From Darksidea phi (Eukaryota; Ascomycota; Dothideomycetes; Pleosporales; Lentitheciaceae), in NCBI GenBank assembly GCA_030770425.1, contig JASJFT010000119.1:62001-126000 (forward strand): DNA of 64,000 bases, read 5' to 3'. Numbering within the stretch: position 1 is the first letter of the stretch; each line of letters opens with the position of its first letter. The position numbers and the translations under genes were made by a program. This document shows, one piece after another, positions 32,203 through 44,132 of this stretch. Below the pieces are notes generated by a model, which was given only the letters and a program-made list of their open reading frames with translations, did no database searches and was not told the origin of the DNA.

Positions 32203-34589
32203 TCACAACCGCAACTCAGTCCCCGCAGCAGTCTGAGCCTCCGTCGTCGCACCCATCAAGCGCTCCCCGCTATCAACGAGGTTATTCAGCCATTTAATTC
32301 TCAGTCCCGTCTCGACCTTCGTGTACAGCATCATACACAGCTCGCGTGCGCGTTGCAGTTCTACTTCGCCGTTTCGCTGGACGAGTGTTCCGAGCGTGCG
32401 CAGGACGCGCATGTATTCGCGCATAGCCTCTGATGAGGGAGGAGGCGCAGAGTCTGAGGGAGAGGTGGACGTGGGGTTGGAGGAGGCAGTTGTTGAGGAT
32501 GTGCTTGGTGCGGTGGGGAGGGAGAGGGAGTGGAGGTGGTGGGATAGGACGGTTGCTAGGGCGGCGATTACGGGGAGTTTGATCATCCTGGGAAGAATCA
32601 GTTTCAGTGATGGCGAAAGGGCAAGGACGCCTTTTGCATACCAGCATATCCCAATATCACCATGCGGCGTCGTTGACAAGAGGTTCAACAACCGCTCCGC
32701 ATCCACAAAGGCCTTATGCTCCTTCTGCGCCGCCAATCGACTCAACGCCTCTGTTGAAAACGGGTTAATCCTCGGATCCAAGCCCAGCATTACAAAAGCT
32801 CGCAGGCGGAAAACGGTGGCAAAGTACGATGCCTCCATCGCGAGGATATGTATGACATCAGAGCGGTAGAGTAATTGTGTCAGCTCCGCCGGACTGAGTC
32901 GACAAACCTCATTATCCCGCCAGGCTTCCAGGCGCTCGAGCACCCTTCCCACCTTCTCCATCATCTCTTGTGACGTCCTTTTCCGAGGTTTGATCGCAAA
33001 AACGTCCTCGATGGCTTCAGCTTGAAGCAGAACGAGGCGGATACGGAGGGCGAAGAGATTGACTTTCCAATCGCCCTCTGCGGCTTTGACGGCACCTAGA
33101 GAGTCCTGTGGGTCTGCATCTGGGAGGTCCGTTGTGATATCTTCGCGCCGCTGCGTTGTTGGCATGTTTGAGAGGATGCTTTCGTCGGTGTCTTGAATGA
33201 AGGCAAGCCAGAAGACGCGGCGCTGTTGCTCTAGGTCTTGTGCGTCATTCTCAGAGTCTTCGCAATTGACATTGAAGTACTCGTACGCTAAGCTCTGAGA
33301 TATACGCAGTGCGGTCGAGACGAATAGAGCATGTGGAGTTGAATTTGCCGAGCTTCGTATCAGCATCGCCAATCCAAGTAGACACTGAACGAGAGCTAGG
33401 GATGGAGGAGCAACGAGTAGACCAGAAATCATAGGCAGAGTGCGATAAAGATACCAGTCCGCCATCTGGTTATCCTGCGGCGTCGCTACTGCACTCATGC
33501 CTCGAGAACGATGTGCAATTCCTAGCACAACATACGCACTAGCCCACGCTAGCGCTGTGCCATCTGAACCGCCTTCGTAGCATACTCGTAGATGGTTTGC
33601 AATAGCATATGGTCGGTACAGTGGGCACACAGTGTTGAAGTCTACCAGGAACTCTGCGAGCAGCGAGGCCCCCAGATCCGGCGGTGGAAGAGACGAGTTA
33701 CATACACTAATATCACCGGGAGCTGACTCAAGGGGCGGATCTATGAGCGATAGGTCGTCCAATGATGCTGTTGGTGGGGCTGGTAGTTGAAACGAAGGAT
33801 CCTGTAATAGATTTGCTTCTTCTTGGAAGTCTGCAGATGGCTGGAAGGTATCTACGTCGAGATCTACGGTCGTAGGCACAAAGAGCGGATCTTCAATTCC
33901 ACTGCTTGTAAGATTGGAGCTACCCGTTGCTGCAGACAGCGGCGCATTTTCATAGGCAGCGATGGGTCCAGTGTAGGCATTTGGGCTCACATCCGGTGGG
34001 GGCTCAACGGGGATAGAATCGACTTGGGTTCGGAGGTTGTCGACCCAAGTGGATAGCGGTATGGACTGGTCCGCAGGCTGAAGGGGCTGTTCTTGAACGT
34101 GTAGCTGAGCTTCGCTGCGGTCATGGAGTAAGCTTTCGAGGTTCTTGATACGGTGCTCATATTCAGCGATGCGGTCCCTAAATGAATTAGCGCATATCTT
34201 GATCCCCAGAATCTTCTTGTAATCCGTCGTCTGAACGCACCGTTTCTGAACTTTAGTCCTCTGCTTCCTCACATGCGTAGTCGTGCACTCCTCGTTTAGC
34301 TGTATACAGTACGCACAGCGATTGCTGCCTGACGACCAAACACACCGTCTCTTCCTCTTCCTACACGAATCGCAAGCCTACCAATAGATCAGCGCACGTC
34401 ATGCACATGTATACTTCACGTCGTGGGCCTAAAGCGACACTGAGTTCTCCAAGGCGCGAGCAGAGGCTCAGAGTTCGTCTTGGCAGGCTGATCACCCCGC
34501 ATGACACTTCACCGAACCCAGTATAATTTCAGACGACTCACCTTGACCGTGGCGGCAGACCCGCGCTTCTCGACTCCGGCACTCGGCAT
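32203..34589 (-). CDS. Zn2Cys6 fungal transcription factor
   Basis: Three exons, 34589-34542, 34377-34241 and 34177-32203, give 719 residues. The zinc cluster is encoded mostly in exon 2: Cys at 18, 21, 28, 37, 40 and 47, spacing CX2CX6CX8CX2CX6C, with RKRKRR between. A coiled-coil dimerisation segment follows (DRIAEYEHRIKNLESLL). The rest matches the fungal-specific middle-homology region, including FLVDFNTVCPLYRP and the VFWLAFIQDTDESI block. The first intron is 164 bp. The second is 63 bp, a multiple of three without a stop, so an unspliced form would still be translatable. It is a nuclear DNA-binding regulator with unknown targets; the MFS transporter gene diverges from it across about 1.1 kb and is a plausible but unproven target. 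Confidence 0.85.
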
Positions 34590-35734
34590 TCTGATCACTG
34601 AACACCTACGACGATCTCAACAGCGCGGAAGGAGGATGCAGCAGAAGGATGACAGAGCTGAGGTAGGTGGCATCTCTCTCATTGGACCGCCTCCTGCTAA
34701 GGCTGAATGCTTATTAATTAGGCTTGGTCCTGCATCGCATCTGACAGAAGCCGTAGGGTAATTCCTACATCTCGTAAAGAATGCGAAATAACTATACTTT
34801 TGTACACTGCTGACAGTATGTAGACCCTAGCGTGAACATGAATCAAAGTGAGGTCAATATACTAGAGGCGGCAGCCGCCTTGCTCGAGAGTGTTATTGGA
34901 TTTAGGTAAAGGATCGATCTCTTCTGGTACACGCACTTGCTATATTAGTTGGAGTGATGCATCCAGATTATCGCCTTCTGATGGCGTCTAGGGCGCAGGA
35001 TGTACAAGTCGATCATGTAAGTTGTGTCGGCACGAGTACAGCAGCATTATTAAAGTAGGCTCGGATTCTAGGAGGAATGCCCATCGGAATGCCCAAGAGC
35101 TTAAGCTTACAACCACACCCATAGAGAAAGGAAGGCAATGCGGTTACTCGAGGCTCAAATATGTTCCCCGCCGGGAGTCGGAATATATGCAGACGTGCCG
35201 TCGTATTCTGCACCAATCACATTAGCTCCTCTGACGTGTATCGAGCATTCGCGCCCTTCGCGATTGACAACACTACGCTATCACCATTACGCGGTGAAGG
35301 TAATCGGGATGTGCAATCCACAAGTAGAATCGCGTCCCTTGGCTACACATGTTGAGCCGGCGGGGCAGCACGCGTTCGGAATGGGCCCACATTTACAATG
35401 GCCTTGGATATGAGAAAATTTCAGATGAAAATTCCGTGACTGGCCAGACTGTCTGAAAACGAATTGTACGGTCTGTGTTGACGACATGACTTATCGAATT
35501 CTCCACTTCGAGAACTTTCTGTGGAGATCAGACTTTGAAAGCTCTGGCTATGCTAATGTTGTAATGAGGAGCTGATGACTCCGTTGTGCCTTGGTGGGGA
35601 AGGACTCTCGTGCTAGATGAGGTGTTAATCCGGTCCACATATGGGTATTGATATCGCTTTGTCTCCCGGGTAATTTGACCGTGTCCGTCTGTTGCCCATC
35701 TTTCCACGAGATCTCAAGTCAGACACAACTTACC
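34590..35734. promoter_or_regulatory. Divergent spacer between Zn2Cys6 factor and MFS transporter
   Basis: 1,145 bp separate the two divergent start codons. No gene is supported inside. It should hold both promoters. CGG triplets typical of Zn2Cys6 sites are present but not in an arrangement I can call. Confidence 0.5.
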
Positions 35735-37216
35735 ATGAATGCGGCCGCAGACTCAATAGTTGAGCTACGAGCAACGGCTCTTAGCAGCGAGAAAGAAGCA
35801 CCGACATACGAAATACAACGCGCGATGGATGCCCCACCGGCAAGGACACCAGGAATGCACGATTCTTTGCAAAGTGAGAAAGGATGGACTTCTACCAAGC
35901 CAAACGAAACACTATTCGACGAGCGACACCCATCGCAATCAGAAGAGTCTCACTCTGAATCGGATGAAGAACGTATCATATCGACCGATCCCGAAGACAA
36001 TTTTCCTGAAGGCGGACTGCGGGCATGGCTTGTCGTAGCATCTGCGTTTCTCATGCTCCTGCCTTCATACGGCTTGTTGGTCGCAATTGGGACCCTTCAA
36101 GACTACTGGTTACAGCATCAATTGGCAAACCACACCGCCAGTGAAGTTGGTTGGGTGACGGGTGTACTCGCGTTCGTCACACTGGGGTTGGGAATATGGG
36201 TCGGTCCCCTTTTCGATCAATACGGGCCACGATGGATTGCCCTTGTCGGAAGCATTGGCTATGTGGCCATGATGTTCCTGCTTGCAGAATGTGACAAGCT
36301 TTGGCAGATGATACTGTGCTGCGGTGTCTTAGGCGGAGCATCAGCTGCTCTGCTGACGACGACTGCACTTGCAGCGGTAGCGCACTGGTTCAAAGTTCGA
36401 CGTGGCGTTGCACAAGGAATCGCAATGGCGGGAAGCTCGTGCGGAGGTCTATCACTTCCCTTGATTCTCAGATCAGCATTACCAAAATTCGGGTACACAT
36501 GGTCACTCCGCATCCTGGGGCTAGTATTCCTGGTCTGTTTGACGATCAGCAACATACTCATGAAAGCCCGCATCCCACCATCGGCGTCAGCAAAGAAGAA
36601 AGCCATCATCTCGCTTTCAATTTTCAACAATCTAGGGTTCAGTCTCTTCACCGTATTCGTCTTCTGCTTCGAATTGGTGCTTTTCGGAGGAATCGGCATG
36701 CTACCAACTTACGCCACACTGAGCGGCAACTTCCCCTCAGAAACTGGATTCTATCTGCTCTCCGTCCTAAATGGCGTTGCTTTCGTCGGACGCATTCTCC
36801 CCGGATACCTCGCGGACAGAATAGGGAGGTTCAACACTCTGATTATCATGACGGTCTTCACCCTCCTCTCAATGCTGGTGCTGTGGCTGCCGTTTGGCCA
36901 CAAATCGCTGCCGGTGCTGTACAGCTTTGCCGCGCTGTTCGGCTTCGGATCGGGCAGTATGTTTGCGCTTACACCGGCGTGCATGGGGCAGATGTGTAAA
37001 GCGCACGAATTCGGAAGATATTTTGGGACGATGTATTCGTTGGCGAGTTTTGCTACACTGGTGGGGATACCAATGAGTGGTGTGCTTGCCCAGCAGGTCG
37101 GGTTGCAGGCTATGGTCGTCTTTTATTCCGCTCTTCTGGCTTTCAGCTTGGTTAACCTTATATTTAGTCGATGGGCTTGTCTTGGAAGATGTTGGACGGT
37201 GAAAGTAGTAATTTGA
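35735..37216 (+). CDS. MFS transporter, monocarboxylate-porter type
   Basis: An intronless 493-residue membrane protein. The start is the ATG at 35735 (TTACCATGA); the frame is open further upstream but without matching features. A polar, acidic N-terminal tail of about 90 residues (SQSEESHSESDEE) precedes the first helix. DNFPEGGLRAWLVVASAF is the standard entry of fungal monocarboxylate-porter relatives, followed by 12 expected helices, GVLGGASAALLTTTALAAVAHWF, RRGVAQGIAMAGSSCGG, and LADRIGRFNT between the later helices. It would move a small organic acid or related compound across the plasma membrane; substrate unknown. It ends RWACLGRCWTVKVVI. Confidence 0.88.
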   Translation: MNAAADSIVELRATALSSEKEAPTYEIQRAMDAPPARTPGMHDSLQSEKGWTSTKPNETLFDERHPSQSEESHSESDEERIISTDPEDNFPEGGLRAWLVVASAFLMLLPSYGLLVAIGTLQDYWLQHQLANHTASEVGWVTGVLAFVTLGLGIWVGPLFDQYGPRWIALVGSIGYVAMMFLLAECDKLWQMILCCGVLGGASAALLTTTALAAVAHWFKVRRGVAQGIAMAGSSCGGLSLPLILRSALPKFGYTWSLRILGLVFLVCLTISNILMKARIPPSASAKKKAIISLSIFNNLGFSLFTVFVFCFELVLFGGIGMLPTYATLSGNFPSETGFYLLSVLNGVAFVGRILPGYLADRIGRFNTLIIMTVFTLLSMLVLWLPFGHKSLPVLYSFAALFGFGSGSMFALTPACMGQMCKAHEFGRYFGTMYSLASFATLVGIPMSGVLAQQVGLQAMVVFYSALLAFSLVNLIFSRWACLGRCWTVKVVI

Positions 37217-38023
37217 GAAGCGGCAGTTGCAGTTGGCTGGCAGAGGCTTGCTGGGCTCGCTGCCAAGCCCTCGCTAAGAAGGAAACTTTTCAATGCCTCG
37301 CTCGCTCTTCCTTCTCTCCACATATACACATGGTACCCAACGCTGTATCACTACTCTCAATGCTAGGTCCATAAAAATGTTGAACGCTTTGCTTAGATTG
37401 TAGCTACGAAAGTTCTCCAGTTCGTACATCCGGAGGAATCGGGCGAAGTGGAGCATCAACACTTCACGACGGCTCGAGCGATCGTCCGAGGCGCCAATTC
37501 ATAGGTACGTGCTATCTGCTTTTCATCTCTACTCTTCGAATGATGATCTCTTTATGTTTAAGTTTCAAGACGGATCGGAGAGGCATGTGCTTGCCTCATT
37601 GAATGAGACTTTCCAAACTGATTTCGGAGCCAATTTGACCACCCAACTTCTACTCCAACCCGATCAATACTGACGTGTCACAGTAACTATAATGAATGGA
37701 CTAAACTATCGCTGCTTTTAATTAGCTATCTGTAGCCGTGCGAGTTTTTCCGGTATCTGTAGGAAATGCAAAAGCAGCTATTGTACAGCCGAGAAGTAAA
37801 TGTGATCAGATCAGCGCGAAACGAAGAAATCAGCGAGACATAACAGAATCGAATAAATAGGCCTTTGCGCCCTGTTGCTCAAATCACCGCCTTTGCCGCG
37901 CAAATGTATTCCGTAACCATGGAGTATGAGCCCTCCACTCCTATCACTGAACCCCACTCGCCGGAAAAAACCACCCACCAGTGCCACCTCCAATGAAACC
38001 CGTGATTGCGCGATACGAAACAT
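37217..38023. other. Convergent spacer
   Basis: This lies between the 3' ends of the transporter and the Hva1-TUDOR gene. No gene is seen; short minus-strand frames lack any family resemblance. Confidence 0.55.
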
Positions 38024-39018
38024 CTAAGCCTTGTTCCTGGAGCTTCGCCTAGGCTGACCGTCGGCAGTAGCAGCCTTCTTAGGCTGCCTCTTTCGCACAG
38101 GCTCCTTCTTTTCTCTCTTCTCCGAGGCCTTCGTACGACCGGCCTTTTTAGTCTTGTCTTCGTCGTTCTTGGCCTTCTTCGACGTATGGCCGGCTTCGTC
38201 CTCGGCGCCGTTGGTCTCAGCAGCTGGAGATCCTTCAGCCTTGCGTTTCGTACCGGTCTTATGCACCTCAGCCTTTTCCTCTGCGGCCTTGGGTGTTTCC
38301 GGCTTGTTTTCTGCCTTGGAATCCTCCTTCGGCTGGTCCTTCTCAGCTTTGGACTCTTCAGCCGGCTCAGCGACGCCGTTTGGCTTCTCGGAGCCATCTT
38401 TTTCTCCTTCTGCAGGCTTCTCCGTCTCAGCCTCCTTCTGCTCAGGAGCTGGCGCGTCCTTCATCTCCTCGTCCTTCTGCTCAGGCTCAACCGGCTTCTG
38501 CTCGTCCTTCTTCTCATCTTCTTCCTTTTTTTCGTCCTTCTCGGGCTGTGGCTGTTTCTCCTCTGCCTTCTTGGACTCGCCGTTGACTTGTTCACCATTC
38601 GTCGCCTTCTCCTCGACCTCGAGCTCGGATGCACGCTTGACGACATCATTGCCGGGCCGTGCGATATGGACGGCAGGGTTCTCGGGATCGGCGTTCTTCT
38701 TGATGGTGTTGCCACGATGGGACTCGATGGCGATCTCGCCTTGCTCCTTGACCTCGGCAACCTCGCCGCCGGGGTTCCCTGAGCCCCATTTCCAGGAGAC
38801 TGTTGGAAGACAATCGCGTCAGCATCGACTTCTAAACGGATATAGAGACCGTACAGATGCGCAACGATGCGCTAGGCGCGCGCATCCATCCGCGCAAACG
38901 CGCACCGGAATTGCGCACTAAGAGCTCAACTTCAGGCTCCCAGGGCTACACCAAGCCACGCCAGAGGGACCAGGGAGTGCTTACCTTTGTCACCTTCTTG
39001 AACTTGAGTGTCGGTCAT
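38024..39018 (-). CDS. Hypervirulence-associated (Hva1) TUDOR-domain protein
   Basis: Exon 1 is 39018-38985 (11 codons) and exon 2 is 38799-38024, separated by a 185-bp intron (GTAAG donor, CAACAG acceptor), for 269 residues. Splicing gives MTDTQVQEGDK then VSWKWGSGNPGGEV. The single domain (about 9-70: GDKVSWKWGSG, AIESHRGNTIKKN, NPAVHI, GNDVVKRASEL) matches Pfam Hva1_TUDOR. The remaining roughly 200 residues are low-complexity Lys/Glu/Pro, with KRK, KKAK, RKRQPKK and a final RRSSRNKA, probably nuclear-localisation and DNA-binding tails. The molecular role is unknown; the family name comes from fungal virulence work. The biased composition leaves several long open frames on the opposite strand, which are not genes. 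Confidence 0.85.
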
Positions 39019-39662
39019 TGTGCTCGTGGTACTCACAGGACGCGAGAGTTGAATGACGTGATCCTTTGACCCGGACTTAACAGTCGCAAAATCCGGACAA
39101 AAATCAATTGTGTCGCGTTGGGGTTTCAGAAAGTCGCAAGAACGGGAAAAGGATGCGCGGGTTGAGATGCGATGTGCGCCGGGTGAGAGGATGAAAGCTG
39201 AGGATAAAAGGCGAGTGACGGGAGGTCAAGCTGTGGAATCGGAGAGATGCGAGTAATGGCGATCTGGGGGCTTGATTGGTTCGCTTCAACTTCCGGGGAA
39301 AAGTGGCTTTGGTCCCCAACCGGGCCACTGCGTCATCGGCGGGTCCGTGCAGAAACCCGGCTATAAGGCTGAGATGGGAATACGATGTACAGGATATGGG
39401 AAATATTTGTGTGCGATGTTGGTAATAGCGGTTATGGGTGTGAGGTAAAGGTGAGAAAGGTGAGCGGTGGAACTTTATATCATACTCGTGGCGGGAAGGT
39501 GTCGTCCTGGGTCGAATACAACACGTAAGAGCGCCACAAGACGCGTGAAACAAGTGCGCAATGTCTCAAACAGCATGGCCACATTACTCGCGCTGTCAAA
39601 CGTTCAATTACAAGTGGCGTGGTCTATGTAAAGAATACATGTCCACAAATTCACAATGTCTA
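39019..39662. other. Spacer upstream of the Hva1 gene
   Basis: This holds the promoter of the Hva1-TUDOR gene and the 3' UTR of the next minus-strand gene. Minus-strand frames of up to 149 codons occur but look like random low-complexity Ser/Arg/Thr-rich sequence. Confidence 0.5.
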
Positions 39663-40653
39663 TCACCATCCCACGTACTTCCAAAACATCAATCTCTCCA
39701 CACCGCCTCTCTGACTATGCTCATAATCAAACGCCTTGACCAATCCCACAAGATGCGACGCAGCCGCCAACACGACCAAAACATGAAAGATCTGATGGCT
39801 CGAGCCCCAAATATCAAAATGGCCCGGCTTCATCCTCTCTGGGAACCTCGCCACATAGATACACGCTCCAAGGATATACAAAACGCCTTGGAGGACAACC
39901 CAATCCAGGCCAATGCTCTTACGCATTTGGGATAGACCGTAGAGCTTGATACAGTGACAGACAGGGAAGACGGCAGAAAGACCCATGGCGACGAACATGA
40001 ATGCGCGGAAGGGGCGTAGGGCTGGGCTCCGGAGACCGGGGTGGATAGATACGATTGAAGTCCCGGCGGCAAGTGTAGTAATCTATTACCATCAGCACCT
40101 ACTTCTAGTAGTCAGCCGAATTGAGTTGAGGGTATCTCACCATAGCGGCATATGTCTTCATAAGCTGCGGTTCGCGTTGGAAGGCATAGTATAGTACCGG
40201 AATGAAACTCCCCCAGATCAGAAAAACGATACCTAGATAATCGAGCTTGTTTCCGAAGACGGCCACTTCGTGGGAATGATTCGAAATCGTATGGTATGTT
40301 GCGCTCATACCCAAGCATGCAATTGCGCCCATGAAGTAGCAACCAAATACTAGTACATCCTCTCTCGTTGCGGACCCATATCTAGCGCTTAAAGTCGAGT
40401 AAATTACGCCGGAGCCGATGAGTGCCAGGATAGCACCAATCAGATGTGTGTAGATGTTTACAGTCTCGTTGTGAATGTAGCCAAGCGATCGAAAAGATTT
40501 GTTATAGGAGTTTGAAGCGGGCCGGTAGCCGGATTGTATGTAGTGATTGTCTTGGAGCCAGGCGGGGATCTCGTGCCAAAGAACAGTGAGTTTGTGCTCC
40601 ACCTCTTTCTCGCCTTGCGCGATTTTCCCAGCGGCTTTTTTTGCGGTTTCCAT
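39663..40653 (-). CDS. Adiponectin receptor / haemolysin III family membrane protein (IZH-like)
   Basis: Exons 40653-40141 and 40082-39663 with a 58-bp intron in phase 0 give 310 residues and about seven membrane segments. Family signatures are present: HNETVNIYTHLIGA near the first helix, SATYHTISNHS, and HQIFHVLVVLAAASH near the end. Their His and Asp residues form the zinc-binding site of PAQR/AdipoR proteins. Yeast IZH proteins are linked to zinc and sterol homeostasis, and ceramidase activity has been shown for animal relatives; the activity here is inferred. The N-terminal WHEIPAWLQDNHYIQSGYRP is the usual cytosolic entry sequence of the family. Confidence 0.92.
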
Positions 40654-41226
40654 GGGTGTGAACGGCGTGCGGGTATTAAGGAAGTGCTTCTATAGATGGG
40701 AGGAGAAGAGGAAGAAGAGAAAACTTGCAAGTAAGGATATTCATAGGATAAAAATGGTGGATGGTGACCGAGGTACAAAGAGTGTCGAGACTCTGCGCTT
40801 ACCGACGCCTGACGTGATAGAGGTTGAGGTGTCGGACTTTTACGCTATACCGTATCCATGCACCATCGTAGAAGAGCGTATGTTCCTTTCTTCTCTGGTG
40901 TGACTGTATACTGATTAAATACAAGAGAACACTTCAGGTGCCGATCAGGAGAGATGCGATGCTAAGTGGCAGCAAATCTTGTTGAGCAGATGCGTCAGGC
41001 TCGGGGAACCCCTCCATCGCCGAACCATCACCGCGCGGGGCCCCTTCCTCATCTCTTTCACGACCTTTCGTAAAGCAGCCATGCCACAAGGTTGCATAGG
41101 CGACGAGAAGGTTCGGCAATGTTAATCTTCACCTCCTAGCCAGCGCGAGCATCGCGCATTCTTTGTCCTCGCGTTCACGCACCAGATTGACCGCGGATTA
41201 ACCCCACCGCTCACCACAGCTCAAAG
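40654..41226. promoter_or_regulatory. Divergent spacer
   Basis: This separates the start of the IZH-like gene from the start of the PCI-like gene. No gene is supported in it. Confidence 0.5.
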
Positions 41227-42236
41227 ATGATGCGGACAAACGAGCAAACCCGCCCGAGCAGCCGTCGTGGTGCATCAGGCGCATGGCGTCGAGGCGATCG
41301 ATTGAAGCCAGCACCTGCCACAGATACACTGGAGATGTATGGGCATCCTTCGAAAGGGGAGACGAGGTATCCACATGCACTCATCCCGACCGTCTCTAAA
41401 CATATCCATTGACCGCAAGAACCAACAGATTGAATGACTTCCGCACGCAAGAAGCCTACTTCCACAAGATCCTCGAACGCTACATGCGCCTCTGCGCCAT
41501 CAACGAAAAGCAACTCTCCGACCTCTTCGCCTCCGTATCCATCACCCCGCAAGACCACAGCACATCCTCAATCTCTCTGCTCAGCCAGTGCACCAACCCC
41601 GTAATAAATGCCCACCCAATACCCAACCCCTTCGCCAGCCCCTCGATAACCGAGCTCTCCACCGTCCTCGCCGCCCTCCGCAAGCTCCGCGAAGCCATCA
41701 CAGCAACAAGCCGCAAAGACGCCTTCGCGCGTCGCGCATATTTCTTCGGCATACACGCCGCAGTGCTATGCAAAGATTGGGAGTCCTACGTCCCAGCCCT
41801 AAACTCGCTGCTAAACATAATCCACCGCCAATCCCCGCTTAACCCACCCGATGTAAAAGAATACGTCGGCCTGCTCATCCTCGACCAAGCGTGCCGCCTC
41901 GGCGACATTGCACTTGCGCACGAAACACGTCTACACTACGGATACAAGGATCGCAGGGTGGAGTTGGTGCTCAAGGCGCTGGTGGCAGATAACTGGGTCG
42001 TGTTTTGGAAGATGAAGAGGGCGGTTGACGGATATCAAAGGAGCGTTATGGAGTTTGCTGAGCAAGATATGCGGGTGCATGCGCTCAAGTGTCTGGGACG
42101 CGGGTATATGAGCGCGGAGAAGAAGTTTGTGGAGAGGGCTGCAGATAGGCAGTGGGCGGAGCTGGTGCAGGATGGCGTCGGGTGGGAGTTGACGGATATG
42201 GATAGGGTTGTTATCAAGAAGCCGAAGGCGAAGTGA
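41227..42236 (+). CDS. Helical PCI/CSN8-PSMD8-like protein (tentative)
   Basis: Exons 41227-41366 and 41420-42236 with a 53-bp intron (GTATCC donor, CGCAAG acceptor) give 318 residues. There are two adjacent in-frame ATGs at the start. The body is nearly all helix, with RRAYFFGIHAAVLCKDWESYVPALNSLL, YVGLLILDQACRLGDIALA and VLKALVADNWVVFWKM resembling the TPR-like helical repeats plus winged-helix end of CSN8/PSMD8/eIF3K-type PCI subunits. The C-terminus ends VVIKKPKAK. It could be a SAC3/GANP-related or proteasome-lid-related protein; I cannot name it more exactly. The first exon, with a basic Arg-rich start, is less certain than the second. Confidence 0.65.
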
Positions 42237-42533
42237 GGATAACGGATAGCTTCTATGCTTAAATGTGAAATACAGACAGCAGCGAGTCTGGGAAATAACT
42301 CGCAGAGGGAATCCGTCGATGGGATGATCAGAGCACCCTCTTCGCATGAGCGCCACGCAGGGTAATCGAGCTGAAGATATATAGGCTCACCCTCTGGGCG
42401 TAGAATTCGTGCTGCTGATGCGGCGAGAGCATAAGTACGCCCAGGAATCAGACGGGAGCGTTAGAATATGCAAGACAGATAGGCTATGAAGGGGTATCAA
42501 TTCTCCGGACTACCTTCGCCAGAGTATAAATCA

Positions 42534-43915
42534 TCAATCGTCCTCTTCTACATCTTTTTTATCCTCCTGTAGCTCTTCTGCCTCTCCATCCTCATCATGC
42601 CAAACGTCGTCGTCCATATCGTACTCATCATAATCTTCCATCTCCTCATCTTCGTCTTCATCCGCGCCATTACCCTTCTCTCCCCTCTCCTTTCGCTTCT
42701 TTTCAATGTTCTCCTTCTGTATTCGGCGCCGTTCTGCCTTTTCCTGGTTCCGCTTCTCCCACACCTCATCTAACACCTTTACCTCCTCCTTACTCTTCGT
42801 CACAAACTCATGCCACATGACCTTTCCACTGCAGATATCCTCTTCTACCTTTGTAAGCCGGAGTTTCAACCTCGGACCCAGCTCGATGAGCTTCACAGCG
42901 CGCTTTTCAACATTCGGTCGACTCGCGCGGGGTTTCCCCGCATCGCCTGCTGCCGCAGCTTTTTCTCGATCTCGCTTCGACATAACTTTTCGCGCGACGG
43001 GAGCGGCGACTTCTACTTCGGCATCTGTGTCCATTTCGGTATCGCTAGCAGATGTGTAGCCTGCTGCCGAGGGATCGAGTATAAAGTCTGCCATATCGTC
43101 GAGTGCACCAAGGTTTGGCAGTGCACTCCTTTTCTTTTCTCTACTGCTGATCAGTTTCTCGGCCGCGTATAACCTCCTTATCGCCTTTGGTAGGCCGGTA
43201 ATCCTCGTTGTGATTGCGTAGTGTCTTAGACTGATTGTGCAGGTGCCATTCTCTTCTGACGGCGGTTCTCGGTTTAGCAACAGGACGCGTTTAATCGATT
43301 GTAGCGGAGTTGTATGCGGTTGTATGGGCGGGAACAGACCCTGGAACATGTCTGTAACTAGCTTTTCCAGATGCTTCGGAGGTGCCTTGTCTCCCAGTCT
43401 TTCCCTCTCCGCGTCCGAGGTCATGAAATTGTTCATGACAAGTAGAGGCGCGAGCTTGTAATCGTCTGCGCTAGCCCGCGGGTGCTTCAGCGACTTCATT
43501 ATATCTTTGGCGAGCGAGTATTTTTCCACTCGAAAGTGGAGGGTGGGGCCGTGAGGTGTCTTTGCGAGACGTAGATTCGTGTTTCCGGATTCAGAGCGTG
43601 AGAAGAGGAGGAGGTGGGTTACGCCGAGCGGGCCAGCCATTGTGATGTAGTCGCGGAGTTTGTTTGCGCGTCGTTCCTAGATCCGATTCAGAAACCGCTT
43701 CCAGTAGTGTACAGTAGAGTATCTACCTTCAATCTAACAGCCGTGTCTGGCTGCATTACTTGCCGCATGTCATGTACCAGCTGTGAAACGCTAGACCCGA
43801 CATCGCCAGCTCCAATCCTTATTACCATGCTCTTCGGATTGCCCTCCATGGGCTTCTTCGCGGCCTGCTTGTCCGCAACGGACTGCTTCTTCCGCTGGCT
43901 GCCTCTTCGTCCCAT
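42534..43915 (-). CDS. SSF1: Brix-domain ribosome biogenesis protein (Ssf1/Peter Pan)
   Basis: Exons 43915-43727 and 43676-42534 with a 50-bp intron in phase 0 give 443 residues. Splicing joins PDTAVRLK to ERRANKLRDYITMAGPLGVTHLL. The Brix domain runs from about residue 27 to 310: MVIRIGAGDVGSSVSQLV, PHGPTLHFRVEKYSL, and EENGTCTISLRHYAI, with LIELGPRLKLRLTKVEEDI as the C-terminal half-motif. The tail is Lys/Glu-rich with a long acidic run (DEDEDEEMEDYDEYD). Ssf1/PPAN is a nucleolar factor needed for 27S pre-rRNA processing and 60S subunit assembly. It diverges from RRP3, another rRNA-processing gene, over 217 bp. Confidence 0.93.
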
Positions 43916-44132
43916 ATCGACAACGTTTATTCAGCAATGCGGTTGATATAGATGTATGCGAAAGTAATTGGAGCGCGCCGTAGTCGCAAACTCTTTGGGA
44001 CTTCCCTAAAAGCGGTGTTCGGTGAGAAGCCAAAATTTCTCTAGCACCGAAATCTTGGCAATTTTTGGTTATCGATAAGGCCGTCCGCTCAAAAATATGC
44101 GAACGGAGCATCATCCCTCCGCCTACACGCTC
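43916..44132. promoter_or_regulatory. Shared promoter of SSF1 and RRP3
   Basis: A 217-bp spacer between two divergent ribosome-biogenesis start codons. It contains AAAATTTCT near 44032-44040 and CAATTTTTGG near 44060, which resemble RRPE/polyA-dT type elements of ribosome-biogenesis promoters; this reading is tentative. Confidence 0.5.

Noticed and set aside
32321..32869. 182-codon plus-strand frame inside the Zn2Cys6 gene
   Set aside because: Antisense to a well-supported transcription factor exon; no motif of its own.
38006..38921. Long plus-strand frames (up to 258 codons) opposite the Hva1-TUDOR gene
   Set aside because: They are reverse-strand shadows of the Lys/Glu/Ala-rich tail; composition is repetitive Ser/Phe/Leu with no family match, while the minus strand has a conserved domain and a good splice.
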